Counted from the first letter of the stretch, positions 27,336 to 36,050 are shown. The stretch is DNA of 64,000 nt from Pectobacterium brasiliense (GCF_016950255.1 NZ_JACGFN010000001.1:2046001-2110000); one strand, 5' to 3'. The notes: a model not told the origin generated them from the sequence alone. Made by a program: numbers and translations.

Positions 27336-28073
27336 ATGTCTAATTCAGTTGAATGGGCACAGATATTCGAAAGATATAGACATCTCTCAAGAGATTTTCA
27401 ACAAAAATTCCAATCTATCCAAGGGAGATTGTCTATTGAAAAATATGAAAACAGTGACTCTGTAATAAAAAAAGTAAGAACGGAACTTGAAGAACTTGAC
27501 GAGGTTTTTCAAGATTTCAACTCATGGCTTTATATCAGCTTACTTGAAAATCTAGAAGAAGCAAAAAACAATAATGCCGTCGGACTTTTAGAAATACCAT
27601 CAAAAATACAAAGAATAAAAATAAAAATGAAGAATAAACTTCAGGACAAAAGAATAAAAATAGAGACTGACTTTGATGAAAAAATAGCCATATCCACTTA
27701 TATTACATTCTTTGAGCAATTAATAAACCTTATTTTCCAAAATGCTTTTAAATACTCCCCAAGTGGCTCATCAATAAATATTTCAACAACTAACAAAAGT
27801 GACTATATTTTACTAGAAATTTCTTCACCTGGCCCTGTAGTTGAAAACTCTGAAATTCATAGCCTCACAACAAAGGGATTCAGAGCTAATGCAGCCATTA
27901 ATTCGGATATTCCAGGAGAGGGATATGGATTATATAACTGCAAACGCATATCGGACCTTCTAAATATAAATATAGATTTTAAATCCCAATCAACAAAAAG
28001 GTATACTTTTAATGAAATTGGATATTGTAACTTTACAGTTACTCTAAAAATCCCCTATGAAATAAATCCATAA
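27336..28073 (+). CDS. GHKL (histidine-kinase-like) ATPase of the two-gene unit
   Basis: 245-residue protein with a charged, coiled-coil-like N-terminal half (about 1-110) and a C-terminal HATPase domain. The N-box is QLINLIFQNAFKYSPSG (N136) and the G2 lid GEGYGLYNCKRI (194-205). The G1 box reads EISSPGPVV, lacking the usual aspartate. No membrane segment, sensor domain or clear phosphorylatable H-box is seen. ATG 27336 is favoured because GAAGG is 7 bases upstream; ATG 27330 is too close to it. AT-rich like its partner. Possibly a soluble kinase or an allosteric ATP switch. Confidence 0.75.
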   Translation: MSNSVEWAQIFERYRHLSRDFQQKFQSIQGRLSIEKYENSDSVIKKVRTELEELDEVFQDFNSWLYISLLENLEEAKNNNAVGLLEIPSKIQRIKIKMKNKLQDKRIKIETDFDEKIAISTYITFFEQLINLIFQNAFKYSPSGSSINISTTNKSDYILLEISSPGPVVENSEIHSLTTKGFRANAAINSDIPGEGYGLYNCKRISDLLNINIDFKSQSTKRYTFNEIGYCNFTVTLKIPYEINP

Positions 28074-28150
28074 AAATCTATTTAAAATACATTCATCTAT
28101 GCAATATTTTACACCAAAGGCAGACCGATGGGTTTGCCTCAAATAATCAA

Positions 28151-28219
28151 CTTAGCGGCTGATTTTTGCTTTTGGCCACCCCTGAAAAACTAATCCAGAC
28201 GCTTTTGATACCACCGACA
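28151..28219 (+). repeat. Degenerate copy of the island's left end
   Basis: 28151-28175 repeats the terminator-adjacent sequence at 24736-24761. 28190-28219 repeats part of the Ner-like gene (24953-24982). Read on the minus strand the second part gives VVSKASGLV, compared with AVSRASGLA in the intact gene. The rest of the Ner gene is absent. It marks a probable right border of the tRNA-Phe island. Confidence 0.6.
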
Positions 28220-28280
28220 GCAACCACGATCGCTACGATGGCACGTTCGCTTCCAATACGATCCCTAACTCTGTTCCCCA

Positions 28281-29237
28281 TTAAACCTCCTCAGAAACCT
28301 GACTGATTTCTCGCAGCGTTCCCGGTGCATGGCCTACGATGCGTTTAAATGCGCGACTGAACGCCGCCAGCGATCCGTAACCCAGACGTAGCGCCACCGT
28401 TTCAATCGGCTGATGTTCATGACGGATGTACTGGACAGCTAAGCGCATGCGCAGTTCGCTGAGATATTTTACGGGCGTAGTTCCGGTTGCGAAGAGAAAC
28501 CGCTCGGCAAAGACGGAACGGGAGGTGCCCGCCTCTTTTGCCAGTTCCGCGACGCTCCAGTTGACGCCCGGATTCTGATGCATCGCGTAAATCGCCCGGC
28601 TCAGCCTCGGGTCACGCAATACCTGCACCCAGCCCGTTGCTTTACCGCAGCCAGCTTCAACCCATCCGCGCACGATGAGCGCCGCGACCACATCAGCCAG
28701 TCGCGCCAGAATGCCGGCGAAGCCCACCTGACGCGTCATCGACTCACGTTCCATGGCCGCAAGAATCGGATGGATTTCCGGCCAGGTCGACATCAGGCGG
28801 CTCACCATCATGACTTCCGGCATCGCTTTGATCAGCGGCTGCATTCCACCCAGCTCAAAATCCATGCATCCACTGAAGATCACCGTGTTTTCGGTGTCTG
28901 GGCAGGGTTCGCAGTCAATCGCACACACCGAATTGCAAATCGGTTCGCTGGGAAATGCCGACACCGGTGTGACGTCAGCCTTTTCATCAGAGAGCAACGC
29001 ATGCGAATTCCCGTTGGGGATAAACAGCGCGTCCCCACTTTTTAGCACAAACGTCGCGCCACTCTCCATGCGCAGCAGCGCTGTACCCTGGCTGACAAAA
29101 TGAAACTGCGCCTTGCCAGGCACGTAGTGGAACGCCACACCAAAGGGAGCGTGGGTTTCAATTCGACGATATGTCACCCCGGAAAGACGCATCCCACGCA
29201 GAAGCTCGCTGATCAAATCGGGTGACTGAACGGTCAT
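28281..29237 (-). CDS. AraC-family regulator with cupin sensor domain
   Basis: 318-residue regulator. The N-terminal cupin (about 1-190) contains GVAFHYVPGKAQFHFVSQG and a cysteine cluster ICNSVCAIDCEPCPDTENT, a Cupin_6-type arrangement. A C-terminal AraC double helix-turn-helix spans about 215-310 (SVAELAKEAGTSRSVFAERF and IETVALRLGYGSLAAFSRAF). Related regulators with clustered cysteines sense reactive chlorine or oxidants; that is only a possibility here. It is divergent from an MFS exporter gene, its likely target. Confidence 0.85.
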   Translation of the reverse strand: MTVQSPDLISELLRGMRLSGVTYRRIETHAPFGVAFHYVPGKAQFHFVSQGTALLRMESGATFVLKSGDALFIPNGNSHALLSDEKADVTPVSAFPSEPICNSVCAIDCEPCPDTENTVIFSGCMDFELGGMQPLIKAMPEVMMVSRLMSTWPEIHPILAAMERESMTRQVGFAGILARLADVVAALIVRGWVEAGCGKATGWVQVLRDPRLSRAIYAMHQNPGVNWSVAELAKEAGTSRSVFAERFLFATGTTPVKYLSELRMRLAVQYIRHEHQPIETVALRLGYGSLAAFSRAFKRIVGHAPGTLREISQVSEEV

Positions 29238-29352
29238 GACGACAACCCCGGACGAATAATCAATAAGTGAAGAGTATATGTCATAGATCGTCCATGTGGA
29301 ACGCTCTATGCTTCGTGACGGTTGTCACATTTTTCTAACGAGAGAGCAACAG

Positions 29353-30540
29353 ATGAATTCATGTATAGCGGCAAGTGAGGCCATCGCGCCCACCAAACCC
29401 GCCTGGCGAGCCGTTTATTCACTGGGACTGGGGGTATTTGGCCTGATTACGGCTGAGTTTCTACCAGCCAGTTTATTAACGCCGATGGCAGCAAGTCTAG
29501 GCGTCACGGAGGGAATGGCAGGCCAGGCGGTGACTGCGACGGCGATAGTCGCGCTGGTGACCGGCTTGCTCATCACGCCGGCGACCAAAAGTATCGACCG
29601 CCGCTGGGTGTTAATGTTTTTCTCGGTGCTGCAAATCATCTCCAGCCTGTTGGTGGCGTTTGCTCCCAATCTGCATGTGCTGCTATTCGGGCGCTTACTG
29701 CTGGGAATTGCCATTGGCGGGTTCTGGGCTATGTCCACCGCTACGGCGATGCGTCTTGTGCCTAAGGATAAAGTGCCAAAAGCACTCGCGGTGATCTTCT
29801 CCAGCGTCTCGATTGCCACCGTTGTTGCCGCGCCACTTGGTAGCTATCTGGGGAGTTTGATTGGCTGGCGAAACGTCTTTATTCTCTGCATTCTGCCAAG
29901 CGTTGTGGCGCTGTTTTGGCAGCTGTGGGTGTTGCCATCGATGAAGCCGGAAAGCAGCGGCAGCCTCGGAACACTGTTTCGCGTGCTGCGCCGTCCGGGC
30001 ATGATCGGTGGGCTGCTGGCAACCGTGCTGATCTTCAGCGGACATTTCGCGTTCTTTACCTACCTGCGCCCGTTCCTGGAAACCGTCGGGCAGGCAAGCG
30101 TCGAAAATATTTCCCTGATTTTACTCGGCTTTGGCCTCGCCAATTTTGTCGGTACTTCGATTGCCGGTTATCTGTTGGCGCGAAACTTACGCCTGACGCT
30201 GGCACTCGTGCCCTTTGTGATGGGCGTTCTGGCACTGACCATGGCGGCCTTTGGACATCTGGCGATACTGGATGGTCTGCTGGTGGCAATGTGGGGATTT
30301 GCGTTTGGTCTGGTTCCTGTGGGCTGGTCAACCTGGCTTGCGACAACCGTACCAGACGAAGCCGAAAGCGCGGGCGGTTTACTGGTGGCATCGATCCAAT
30401 TTGCGATCGGGGCTGGCGCAGCGGGTGGCGGGGTGATATTTGACCTCAACGGAGCCAGCGGTGTGTTTGCTGGCAGCGGATTATTGCTGGTATCAGCAAT
30501 GGTGATTGTTTTTGCGGGCGTGCGAGTTCGCGCACAATAA
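29353..30540 (+). CDS. MFS efflux transporter (NepI/YdhP-like)
   Basis: 395-residue, twelve-helix drug:proton antiporter family protein. It shows clear resemblance to the E. coli purine ribonucleoside exporter NepI: EFLPASLLTPMAASLGVTEG, GGFWAMSTATAMRLVPKDKVPKAL, and FALVPVGWSTW-like GLVPVGWSTWLATTVPDEAE. ATG 29353 follows GAGAG; the frame opens earlier at 29296 without support. It is divergent from the cupin AraC regulator, 115 bases apart, which suggests inducible efflux. The substrate is unknown. Confidence 0.85.
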   Translation: MNSCIAASEAIAPTKPAWRAVYSLGLGVFGLITAEFLPASLLTPMAASLGVTEGMAGQAVTATAIVALVTGLLITPATKSIDRRWVLMFFSVLQIISSLLVAFAPNLHVLLFGRLLLGIAIGGFWAMSTATAMRLVPKDKVPKALAVIFSSVSIATVVAAPLGSYLGSLIGWRNVFILCILPSVVALFWQLWVLPSMKPESSGSLGTLFRVLRRPGMIGGLLATVLIFSGHFAFFTYLRPFLETVGQASVENISLILLGFGLANFVGTSIAGYLLARNLRLTLALVPFVMGVLALTMAAFGHLAILDGLLVAMWGFAFGLVPVGWSTWLATTVPDEAESAGGLLVASIQFAIGAGAAGGGVIFDLNGASGVFAGSGLLLVSAMVIVFAGVRVRAQ

Positions 30541-30636
30541 CACGCTATGCCACCCCCAGCGCGCTGGAGCAGGCAGGCGCGGAGTTGCAAAAACACCTGA
30601 AATAACAGCTTGATGTAGCAACGGTCCCAAATGATA

Positions 30637-30669
30637 AAAGCCCTGACTGTATTAGCCAGGGCTTTTAAG
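30637..30669. terminator. Terminator downstream of the NepI-like gene
   Basis: Stem AAAAGCCCTG / CAGGGCTTTT around an 11-base loop, about 95 bases after the stop, with T and A runs on both sides. Confidence 0.75.
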
Positions 30670-31321
30670 GTACTACAGATTTAAGATTTAACATTCATTG
30701 ACTTAATAACATTTACTACTATTGGTAGTGCTTCAAATGTACACGTTTATAACAGATAATATTGGGTACTAAAATGAGCTAAACCTCCCTATATTTACTG
30801 ATTTAAACAGTCTGCCAACCTTATCACCATTCAAAGATATGGCAGGTTAACAAGTACATCCCCCATCGCGATATAGACTCTTTGATGCGTGGCCTTACTC
30901 CCGTTGCGATATCCTTCACATCACTAAATCAATACTTCATCGCAACCAATAAAAACAAAATCATGGCCTTACATCATCGCGCTTTCACCCCATTTTTGCG
31001 ATTGTCGGTACTGACTACGTGGCCTTAAAGCATCATCGAGTGAGAACATGAACTTTTCTCAACATCGATTCCCCATACAAAAATACTTCGTGACCTGTAT
31101 CGCAAAATACGTGTTAAAGAACATATTCGATGTCTTTAACATCACAGCAGACTGAAACTTTACTGCTGTTAGTAACCAATCTACGGATTTTAAAAACGGT
31201 GTCAATACTGTTTTTAATAACATGATTTTAATAACAGTAGTCATTAGAAAAGCATAAGGAGAACACAGAAGAATAGAGCACCTTCAATATTCACCTCTGC
31301 GGCACCGCGTTTAATTTAATC
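30670..31321. other. AT-rich gene-poor stretch
   Basis: About 650 bases with no convincing gene. The string TGGCCTTA appears three times (near 30892, 30965 and 31019) with variable context. A 35-codon plus-strand frame from ATG 31048 exists but has no recognisable relatives, so I do not call it. It looks like decayed accessory DNA. Confidence 0.5.
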
Positions 31322-32329
31322 TCAACGACCGTATGGCCAGTGGTTAATTTCTTTGTACCAACGATGATTAATCCACTTAACGTCCAGAATATCCTCCATA
31401 TCTTTCAACGTTCTGTATCGCGTGCCATCCTGGCAGATGACGGATTGAAAAAGCGCATTCATCAATAACCTTGGTGAGGTTTCCTCATGCTCTAGCAAAG
31501 GTTCGATAATTAATAACGTTGAATGCCCAATTGATTGCGCGATGGCTTTTAATATTTTCAGGCAGAATTCGTCGTTCCAGTTATGCAATATGTTTTTAAG
31601 CAGATAGATATTATAACCAGATGGAATAGCATCAAAGAAACTGCCGGGAGTGAAAACCATTCTTTCTTTCAATTCAGGATAGTGCTGTGCGACACGCTTT
31701 TCGCTTCTGGTACAGACACCGGTCATGTCGAAAAGACAGCCTGTTAAATGATGATACTGCTTTATAAGCTCAGTCAGAATAACGCCACTACCGCCGCCAA
31801 TATCAACAACGCTGCCAGCCGCTGTAAAAAGAGACTCATATTCTTTAGCCAGCACATATCCCACCGGGCGAGATAAATCCCGCATGGCAAGATCGTAAAT
31901 GTCTGCTCGTGATGCGGAGTGCGCCAGATGCTCATATAGTGTCAACCCAAAGACCTGCTTAAATCCCGATTCCCCTGTTCGGCTCGTATGCAATAGTCCA
32001 TCAAACCCCTGATAGTATTCATTGCCGAACAGCATACAGAAATGTTTCATTGAGCTGATGTTATCCGACATCAGCAGCGTAGAACGTGCATTATTCTTAA
32101 TAATACTTTCATCTTTCACTTCAAAAAAGCCAAAGACCTCAAGCACCTTGATGATATCAAAAATGTTCTTTTCACTCGCCTGACATTCCCTTGCCAATTC
32201 AGCGATGGTTATCCCCTGCTCTCCTATTTTATCGGCTATCCCTATTTCCGCTGCAACGCATAATGCTTTTGCGGCCAAAGGCATCATCATAATTTCTAAA
32301 ATATTTCTAATATACTCAGCGGAATTCAT
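31322..32329 (-). CDS. SAM-dependent O-methyltransferase (family 2)
   Basis: 335-residue methyltransferase of the hydroxyindole/flavonoid O-methyltransferase type. An N-terminal winged-helix dimerisation domain (about 1-95) precedes a Rossmann domain with motif I VVDIGGGSGVILTEL and the LLKNILHNWNDEFCLKIL segment. The start is ATG 32329, with AGGG about 7 bases upstream; the frame extends to 32431 without a good ribosome site. AT-rich relative to core genes. Such enzymes usually modify small secondary metabolites, but no biosynthetic genes adjoin it. Confidence 0.82.
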   Translation of the reverse strand: MNSAEYIRNILEIMMMPLAAKALCVAAEIGIADKIGEQGITIAELARECQASEKNIFDIIKVLEVFGFFEVKDESIIKNNARSTLLMSDNISSMKHFCMLFGNEYYQGFDGLLHTSRTGESGFKQVFGLTLYEHLAHSASRADIYDLAMRDLSRPVGYVLAKEYESLFTAAGSVVDIGGGSGVILTELIKQYHHLTGCLFDMTGVCTRSEKRVAQHYPELKERMVFTPGSFFDAIPSGYNIYLLKNILHNWNDEFCLKILKAIAQSIGHSTLLIIEPLLEHEETSPRLLMNALFQSVICQDGTRYRTLKDMEDILDVKWINHRWYKEINHWPYGR

Positions 32330-32562
32330 ATATTTCCCTTTATTCTCTGATTTCATAGCGAGGATGAGTTTACGATCTAGCTCATCATTGATGACGATAC
32401 GCAAAGTATGCGGAAATGAGGCTAAAAACATATCATCCGTTTGGCCGAACGGTAATCAGCCATCTACCATCCGGCCAGAAGAAATAAGAGATTAAAGCGG
32501 CATGCTTAAAAGATATTATTACTTTAAAAATAGGATTGGTTATCTATGGCTTAAAATAACGA

Positions 32563-33150
32563 TCACTGGAAAATGCGGCCACCAATATGGCGTGCGGCAT
32601 CGATACACGCCTCTGGCGTTCCCAACTCCGGCATCAGTAGCATTTCAGACGTCAATACTGAAGCACCGCAGTAGTCAAAAATCCCGTGATCGATCTGTGC
32701 ATGAAAGGCGTCCGCGTAACCACGCTTTTCAAATGTTCTCTGGTTAGCTGCGCCCAGCGCCACAAGATGCACCGGTAAATGTCCCAGTTTCTTTATCACA
32801 TTCCCATCGGCGGTTTCTTCATAGGCCCAGCCGTTTGAAAACACGCGGTCGATCCACCCTTTCAACAGCCCCGGCATGGACCACCAGTAAATCGGGAACA
32901 CCAGCACCAGTGCATCTGCGTTATCAATACGCGATTGCTCAGCAATGACGTCAGGCGGTGTTGCACCTGTACACTGAAAAGCCGCCATATCTGACTCAGA
33001 AAACACCGGGTTAAAGCCTTCCTGTGTAAGATCCGCGATTTCAAACGTATTTTCTGGGTTTGCCCCAGCGATCCCTTGCGCAATCGCGGTAGCGACACTG
33101 TGCGTTAGTGAAGTATGAACAGGATGAGAAACGACAAGTAATGCATGCAT
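32563..33150 (-). CDS. Flavodoxin-fold NAD(P)H quinone oxidoreductase
   Basis: 195-residue FMN enzyme of the NQO/KefF/MdaB type that probably reduces quinones or electrophiles by two electrons. Seen are the phosphate-binding start LLVVSHPVHTSLTHSVA and the signature PIYWWSMPGLLKGWIDRVFSNGWAY. GGGAG precedes the ATG. It is divergent from a TetR regulator with an inverted repeat in the shared promoter region, a standard electrophile-response layout. Confidence 0.88.
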   Translation of the reverse strand: MHALLVVSHPVHTSLTHSVATAIAQGIAGANPENTFEIADLTQEGFNPVFSESDMAAFQCTGATPPDVIAEQSRIDNADALVLVFPIYWWSMPGLLKGWIDRVFSNGWAYEETADGNVIKKLGHLPVHLVALGAANQRTFEKRGYADAFHAQIDHGIFDYCGASVLTSEMLLMPELGTPEACIDAARHIGGRIFQ

Positions 33151-33206
33151 TCCGAGTACTCCCTATTGCTATAGAACGATGTCAGCGATAATCTAATATA
33201 CTAACA

Positions 33207-33229
33207 GTAACCTACTATTGGTAAGTTAC
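33207..33229. promoter_or_regulatory. Possible TetR operator between the oxidoreductase and TetR genes
   Basis: Inverted repeat GTAAC (33207-33211) and GTTAC (33225-33229) with 13 bases between, inside the 117-base divergent gap. The arms are short, so this is tentative. Confidence 0.4.
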
Positions 33230-33267
33230 TTTTGGTACATAAAAATGTCAACAGGATAATATCGCCA

Positions 33268-33885
33268 ATGTCTAAACCACAGGCACGACAGCGTTTATCA
33301 AGAGAAGAGCGCCATATACAGCTGATCAAAACCGCCTGGCAGATTATTCGAGAGGAAGGCACTGAAGCGCTGACGCTTGGACACCTGGCGGAACAGGCAG
33401 GTGTAACAAAACCGGTGGTTTACGATCACTTTACTAACCGTTCGGGGCTGTTAGCTGCACTTTATAAGGAATATGATGCTCGCCAGACGGCAATTATGGA
33501 TGACATGATCCGTAAGACTGAGCCTGTGCTCGATAAGCTGGCTGCGGTGATTGCCACCTCGTACATTGATTGCGTACTGCTTCAGGGCCGTGAAATGCCT
33601 AATGTCATGGCGGCACTTACCGGAACTCCCGAGCTTGAACAAATCAGGCAGGAGTACGATGCCAGCTTCACGGAAAAATGCCGCGATCTCTTTGCCCCAT
33701 TCTGCGCAGGTAAACCTCTTCATGATGCCGCGCTGCGGGCCATGCTCGGTTCCGCCGAAGGACTATCTTATGCCGCCGTTAAAGGAATTATTACGGAACA
33801 GCAAGCTAAGGATGAACTGTTCCACGTGATTGTCGCGATGGTGCAAAGGTGTAGCGCGAGCGAGCTTCATGCTATTTCCATATAA
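33268..33885 (+). CDS. TetR-family regulator of the adjacent oxidoreductase
   Basis: 205-residue TetR-type repressor with helix-turn-helix LTLGHLAEQAGVTKPVVYDHF (about 36-57) and a C-terminal helical ligand domain. ATG 33268 was chosen, with AGGA 12 bases upstream; the frame is open to 33232. It is divergent from the quinone oxidoreductase gene and presumably represses it. Confidence 0.87.
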   Translation: MSKPQARQRLSREERHIQLIKTAWQIIREEGTEALTLGHLAEQAGVTKPVVYDHFTNRSGLLAALYKEYDARQTAIMDDMIRKTEPVLDKLAAVIATSYIDCVLLQGREMPNVMAALTGTPELEQIRQEYDASFTEKCRDLFAPFCAGKPLHDAALRAMLGSAEGLSYAAVKGIITEQQAKDELFHVIVAMVQRCSASELHAISI

Positions 33886-33887
33886 AA

Positions 33888-33932
33888 CGGCCCCATGCAA
33901 AGCGGCTCCATGAAAAACAGCTCCATACAAAA
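33888..33932 (+). repeat. Three imperfect 15-base tandem repeats
   Basis: CGGCCCCATGCAAAG, CGGCTCCATGAAAAA and CAGCTCCATACAAAA follow directly one after another just past the TetR stop codon. No function is apparent. Confidence 0.6.
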
Positions 33933-34070
33933 TAGCTGAAGCCTCCTCATACCGGTGAGTTAGCCACTACATCAAAACGCTGACTCATCCCTGAGTCAGA
34001 CCACCTCCTCTGAGTCTCTTCATAGCCCATCCCCCGATAAAAAATGATGTTATGAAATTGCTGTGCTAGA

Positions 34071-34096
34071 TTATGTGTACAGATCTGTACACATAA
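34071..34096. promoter_or_regulatory. Perfect 26-base palindrome, TetR operator
   Basis: Arm TTATGTGTACAGA is followed at once by its exact reverse complement, ending 29 bases before the TetR start codon. The length and perfect symmetry suit a TetR dimer or dimer pair and autorepression of the downstream TetR-VOC pair. Confidence 0.75.
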
Positions 34097-34125
34097 AAAC
34101 ACTCCATCATTGATGAAGAAAAACG

Positions 34126-34692
34126 ATGAAAGAGATAATGGGCAAGAGAGAGCACATTTTAGATATCGCGGAAGCGCTGTTTAATGAATTTGGCTATACC
34201 GCCGTTGGCGTTGATTTAATTAGAGATAAGGCGGGAGTCTCTAAAACATCCATGTATCGCCATTTCGGCTCAAAGAATAAGTTGATTGAAGCCGTGCTGG
34301 CTCGCCGACATACGCGCTTTGAGGAAGGGTTAGCTAGCGTGATAGCTGGCGCTAACGATGCGGAAAGTCGTCTGGATGCCGTGATGGACTGGCATTTTTC
34401 CTGGTTCCGAACCGTTAACTTTAAAGGGTGTATGTTCATGCATGCGCTGGCTGAGTTTAAAGAGCAAGATGAAGCCATTACAGCTCTGGCCCTGCGCCAT
34501 AAAACCTGGATCAAGTCATTCTTGCTATCGATATTCACTGCCGAAGAACCAGAAAAAGAAGACAAAATCGAAGCTATCATGACGTTTATCGAAGGGATGA
34601 TCGTGAGAGCGGAATTTATTGGCCTAACCCGCGGCGAGGATGTTTATCGCCGGCACGTGAGACAGTTAGCCTTCCCTCATCCTTCTCAGTAA
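34126..34692 (+). CDS. TetR-family regulator
   Basis: 188-residue TetR-type protein with helix-turn-helix GVDLIRDKAGVSKTSMYRHFGSK (about 28-51). An alternative in-frame ATG at 34138 (MGKREH) is equally likely. It stands behind a perfect palindrome and 85 bases before a VOC-family gene, so a repressor/target unit is likely. Confidence 0.86.
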   Translation: MKEIMGKREHILDIAEALFNEFGYTAVGVDLIRDKAGVSKTSMYRHFGSKNKLIEAVLARRHTRFEEGLASVIAGANDAESRLDAVMDWHFSWFRTVNFKGCMFMHALAEFKEQDEAITALALRHKTWIKSFLLSIFTAEEPEKEDKIEAIMTFIEGMIVRAEFIGLTRGEDVYRRHVRQLAFPHPSQ

Positions 34693-34777
34693 TCACTCGG
34701 TGCCTATCACACATCGGTAAAGCAAGCCGACGAAAAAGCAGCCACTATTAACTTTATCTCTCATTGAGGAAGTAACC

Positions 34778-35179
34778 ATGAACTCACCACTCACCCAAGG
34801 CGTTCACCATATTGGTTTGACGGTATCAGCATTGGAAGAAAGCGCGCACTTTTTTACCACGCTTCTGGGATGGAAAGAGGTAAAACGAAAAGAGGATTAT
34901 CCCGCCATTTTTGTCAGCGATGGCACGATAATGCTCACACTTTGGCAGGCACAAACCAGCGAGCCGGTTCAGTTTGATCGAAAAAATCATATCGGCTTGC
35001 ATCATCTTGCCATTAAGGTTGATAGCAAAGCGATGCTGTTTGAGATCGCTGAGAAATTATCAGCGCATAACATCAACATTGAATTCGCGCCCGCTCTGGC
35101 TAGTGGTGGCCCAGCCATGCATATGATGTGCTATGAGCCAAGCGGGATCCGCATCGAGTTTTACTGGTCAGGTCAATAA
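34778..35179 (+). CDS. VOC (glyoxalase/bleomycin-resistance) family protein
   Basis: 133-residue single VOC unit pair. The metal-ligand pattern is visible: GVHHIGLTVS at the N-terminus, GLHHLAIKVDS in the middle and GIRIEFYW near the end. Such proteins include glyoxalase I, dioxygenases and antibiotic-binding proteins; which one this is cannot be told. GAGGAAG precedes the ATG. It follows the TetR gene and is probably regulated by it. Confidence 0.85.
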   Translation: MNSPLTQGVHHIGLTVSALEESAHFFTTLLGWKEVKRKEDYPAIFVSDGTIMLTLWQAQTSEPVQFDRKNHIGLHHLAIKVDSKAMLFEIAEKLSAHNINIEFAPALASGGPAMHMMCYEPSGIRIEFYWSGQ

Positions 35180-35319
35180 GTGAGACCTAAGAACACCTGA
35201 CTCATGCGCCACATCAATAATAGCGCTGATATCTCCGCCGCCAACCCTGATTTAAAATTGACCAAAATCAATAAAAAATCAGTAAATACCTTAATTTACC
35301 TTTCTATACTCCCCGTCTT

Positions 35320-35350
35320 TTGACCTTCCCGTAGGGGGAAGGTGTAACGT
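35320..35350 (+). promoter_or_regulatory. CueR-type copper-responsive promoter of cueP
   Basis: The -35 hexamer TTGACC (35320-35325) overlaps the inverted repeat ACCTTCC (35323-35329), seven bases, GGAAGGT (35337-35343). The -10 TAACGT begins at 35345, giving the overlong 19-base spacer typical of MerR-family activation. The arms equal those of the E. coli copA promoter. Confidence 0.9.
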
Positions 35351-35390
35351 CATAGCCTGTGATTCCAGATGATGACTCTATTGAGGGGAA

Positions 35391-35945
35391 ATGATGATGA
35401 AGCTAAAGATGATAGCGGCGCTACTCGGTCTGACATTAAGCGGTTCAGGTTTTGCAGCAACAGCTGACGCTAACGCGTTTCTGGCTAAACAAGGGCTGGC
35501 GGGGAAAACGGTCGAGCAGATCGTCGATGCTATCGATCAATCGCCGCAGGCAAGACCGCTACCCTACAGCGCGTCGATTACCAGCAAAGCACTGAAATTA
35601 TCCGATGGGCAGCAGCAGTATAGCTATCCGCTGGGAAATAAATTCTATCTTTCATTCGCCCCCTATATTCAGCAAACCCACCCTTGCTTTAACCACAGTT
35701 TATCCGGCTGTCAGGGGGAGCTTGCTAATACCGCATTTGACGTAAAAATCACGGATAAAGCGGGCAATGTTATCGTGCAGAAAACCCTAAACAGTCACCA
35801 GAACGGCTTTGTCGGCGTATGGTTACCGCGCAATATTGAAGGAACGATTAATGTTACCTATCAGGGACGCGTGGCAAGTTCACCGTTTGCAACCTATGAC
35901 GACAGTCAGACCTGCATGACGACACTGCCATTGAAAGAGGCGTAG
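35391..35945 (+). CDS. cueP: CueP periplasmic copper-binding protein
   Basis: 184-residue exported protein of the CueP family, which stores copper in the periplasm and delivers it to superoxide dismutase in Salmonella. A signal peptide covers about residues 1-22. The three conserved copper cysteines are C99 (QTHPCF), C107 (LSGCQG) and C175 (SQTCMT). Several ATGs open the frame; the first follows GAGGGG. The CueR promoter upstream confirms copper control. No copA, cueO or cueR is in the window. Confidence 0.92.
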   Translation: MMMKLKMIAALLGLTLSGSGFAATADANAFLAKQGLAGKTVEQIVDAIDQSPQARPLPYSASITSKALKLSDGQQQYSYPLGNKFYLSFAPYIQQTHPCFNHSLSGCQGELANTAFDVKITDKAGNVIVQKTLNSHQNGFVGVWLPRNIEGTINVTYQGRVASSPFATYDDSQTCMTTLPLKEA

Positions 35946-35969
35946 CAGAACGCCGTCGCGAACACGGAT

Positions 35970-36004
35970 TCAGCAACCCAGCGACATCGCTGGGTTGCTG
36001 ATTC
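35970..36004 (+). terminator. Terminator of cueP
   Basis: Perfect 14-bp stem TCAGCAACCCAGCG and complement around ACAT, 25 bases after the cueP stop. It lacks a long T-run but is very stable. Confidence 0.7.
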
Positions 36005-36050
36005 AACGGGAAACTGACGTATTACTGACTTCATCGCCCCCGCGATTCAC

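Noticed and set aside
31048..31155. 35-codon frame from ATG 31048 in the AT-rich gap
   Set aside because: A ribosome-site-like GAGTGAG precedes it, but there is no terminator or known relative, and decayed DNA of this composition yields such frames by chance.
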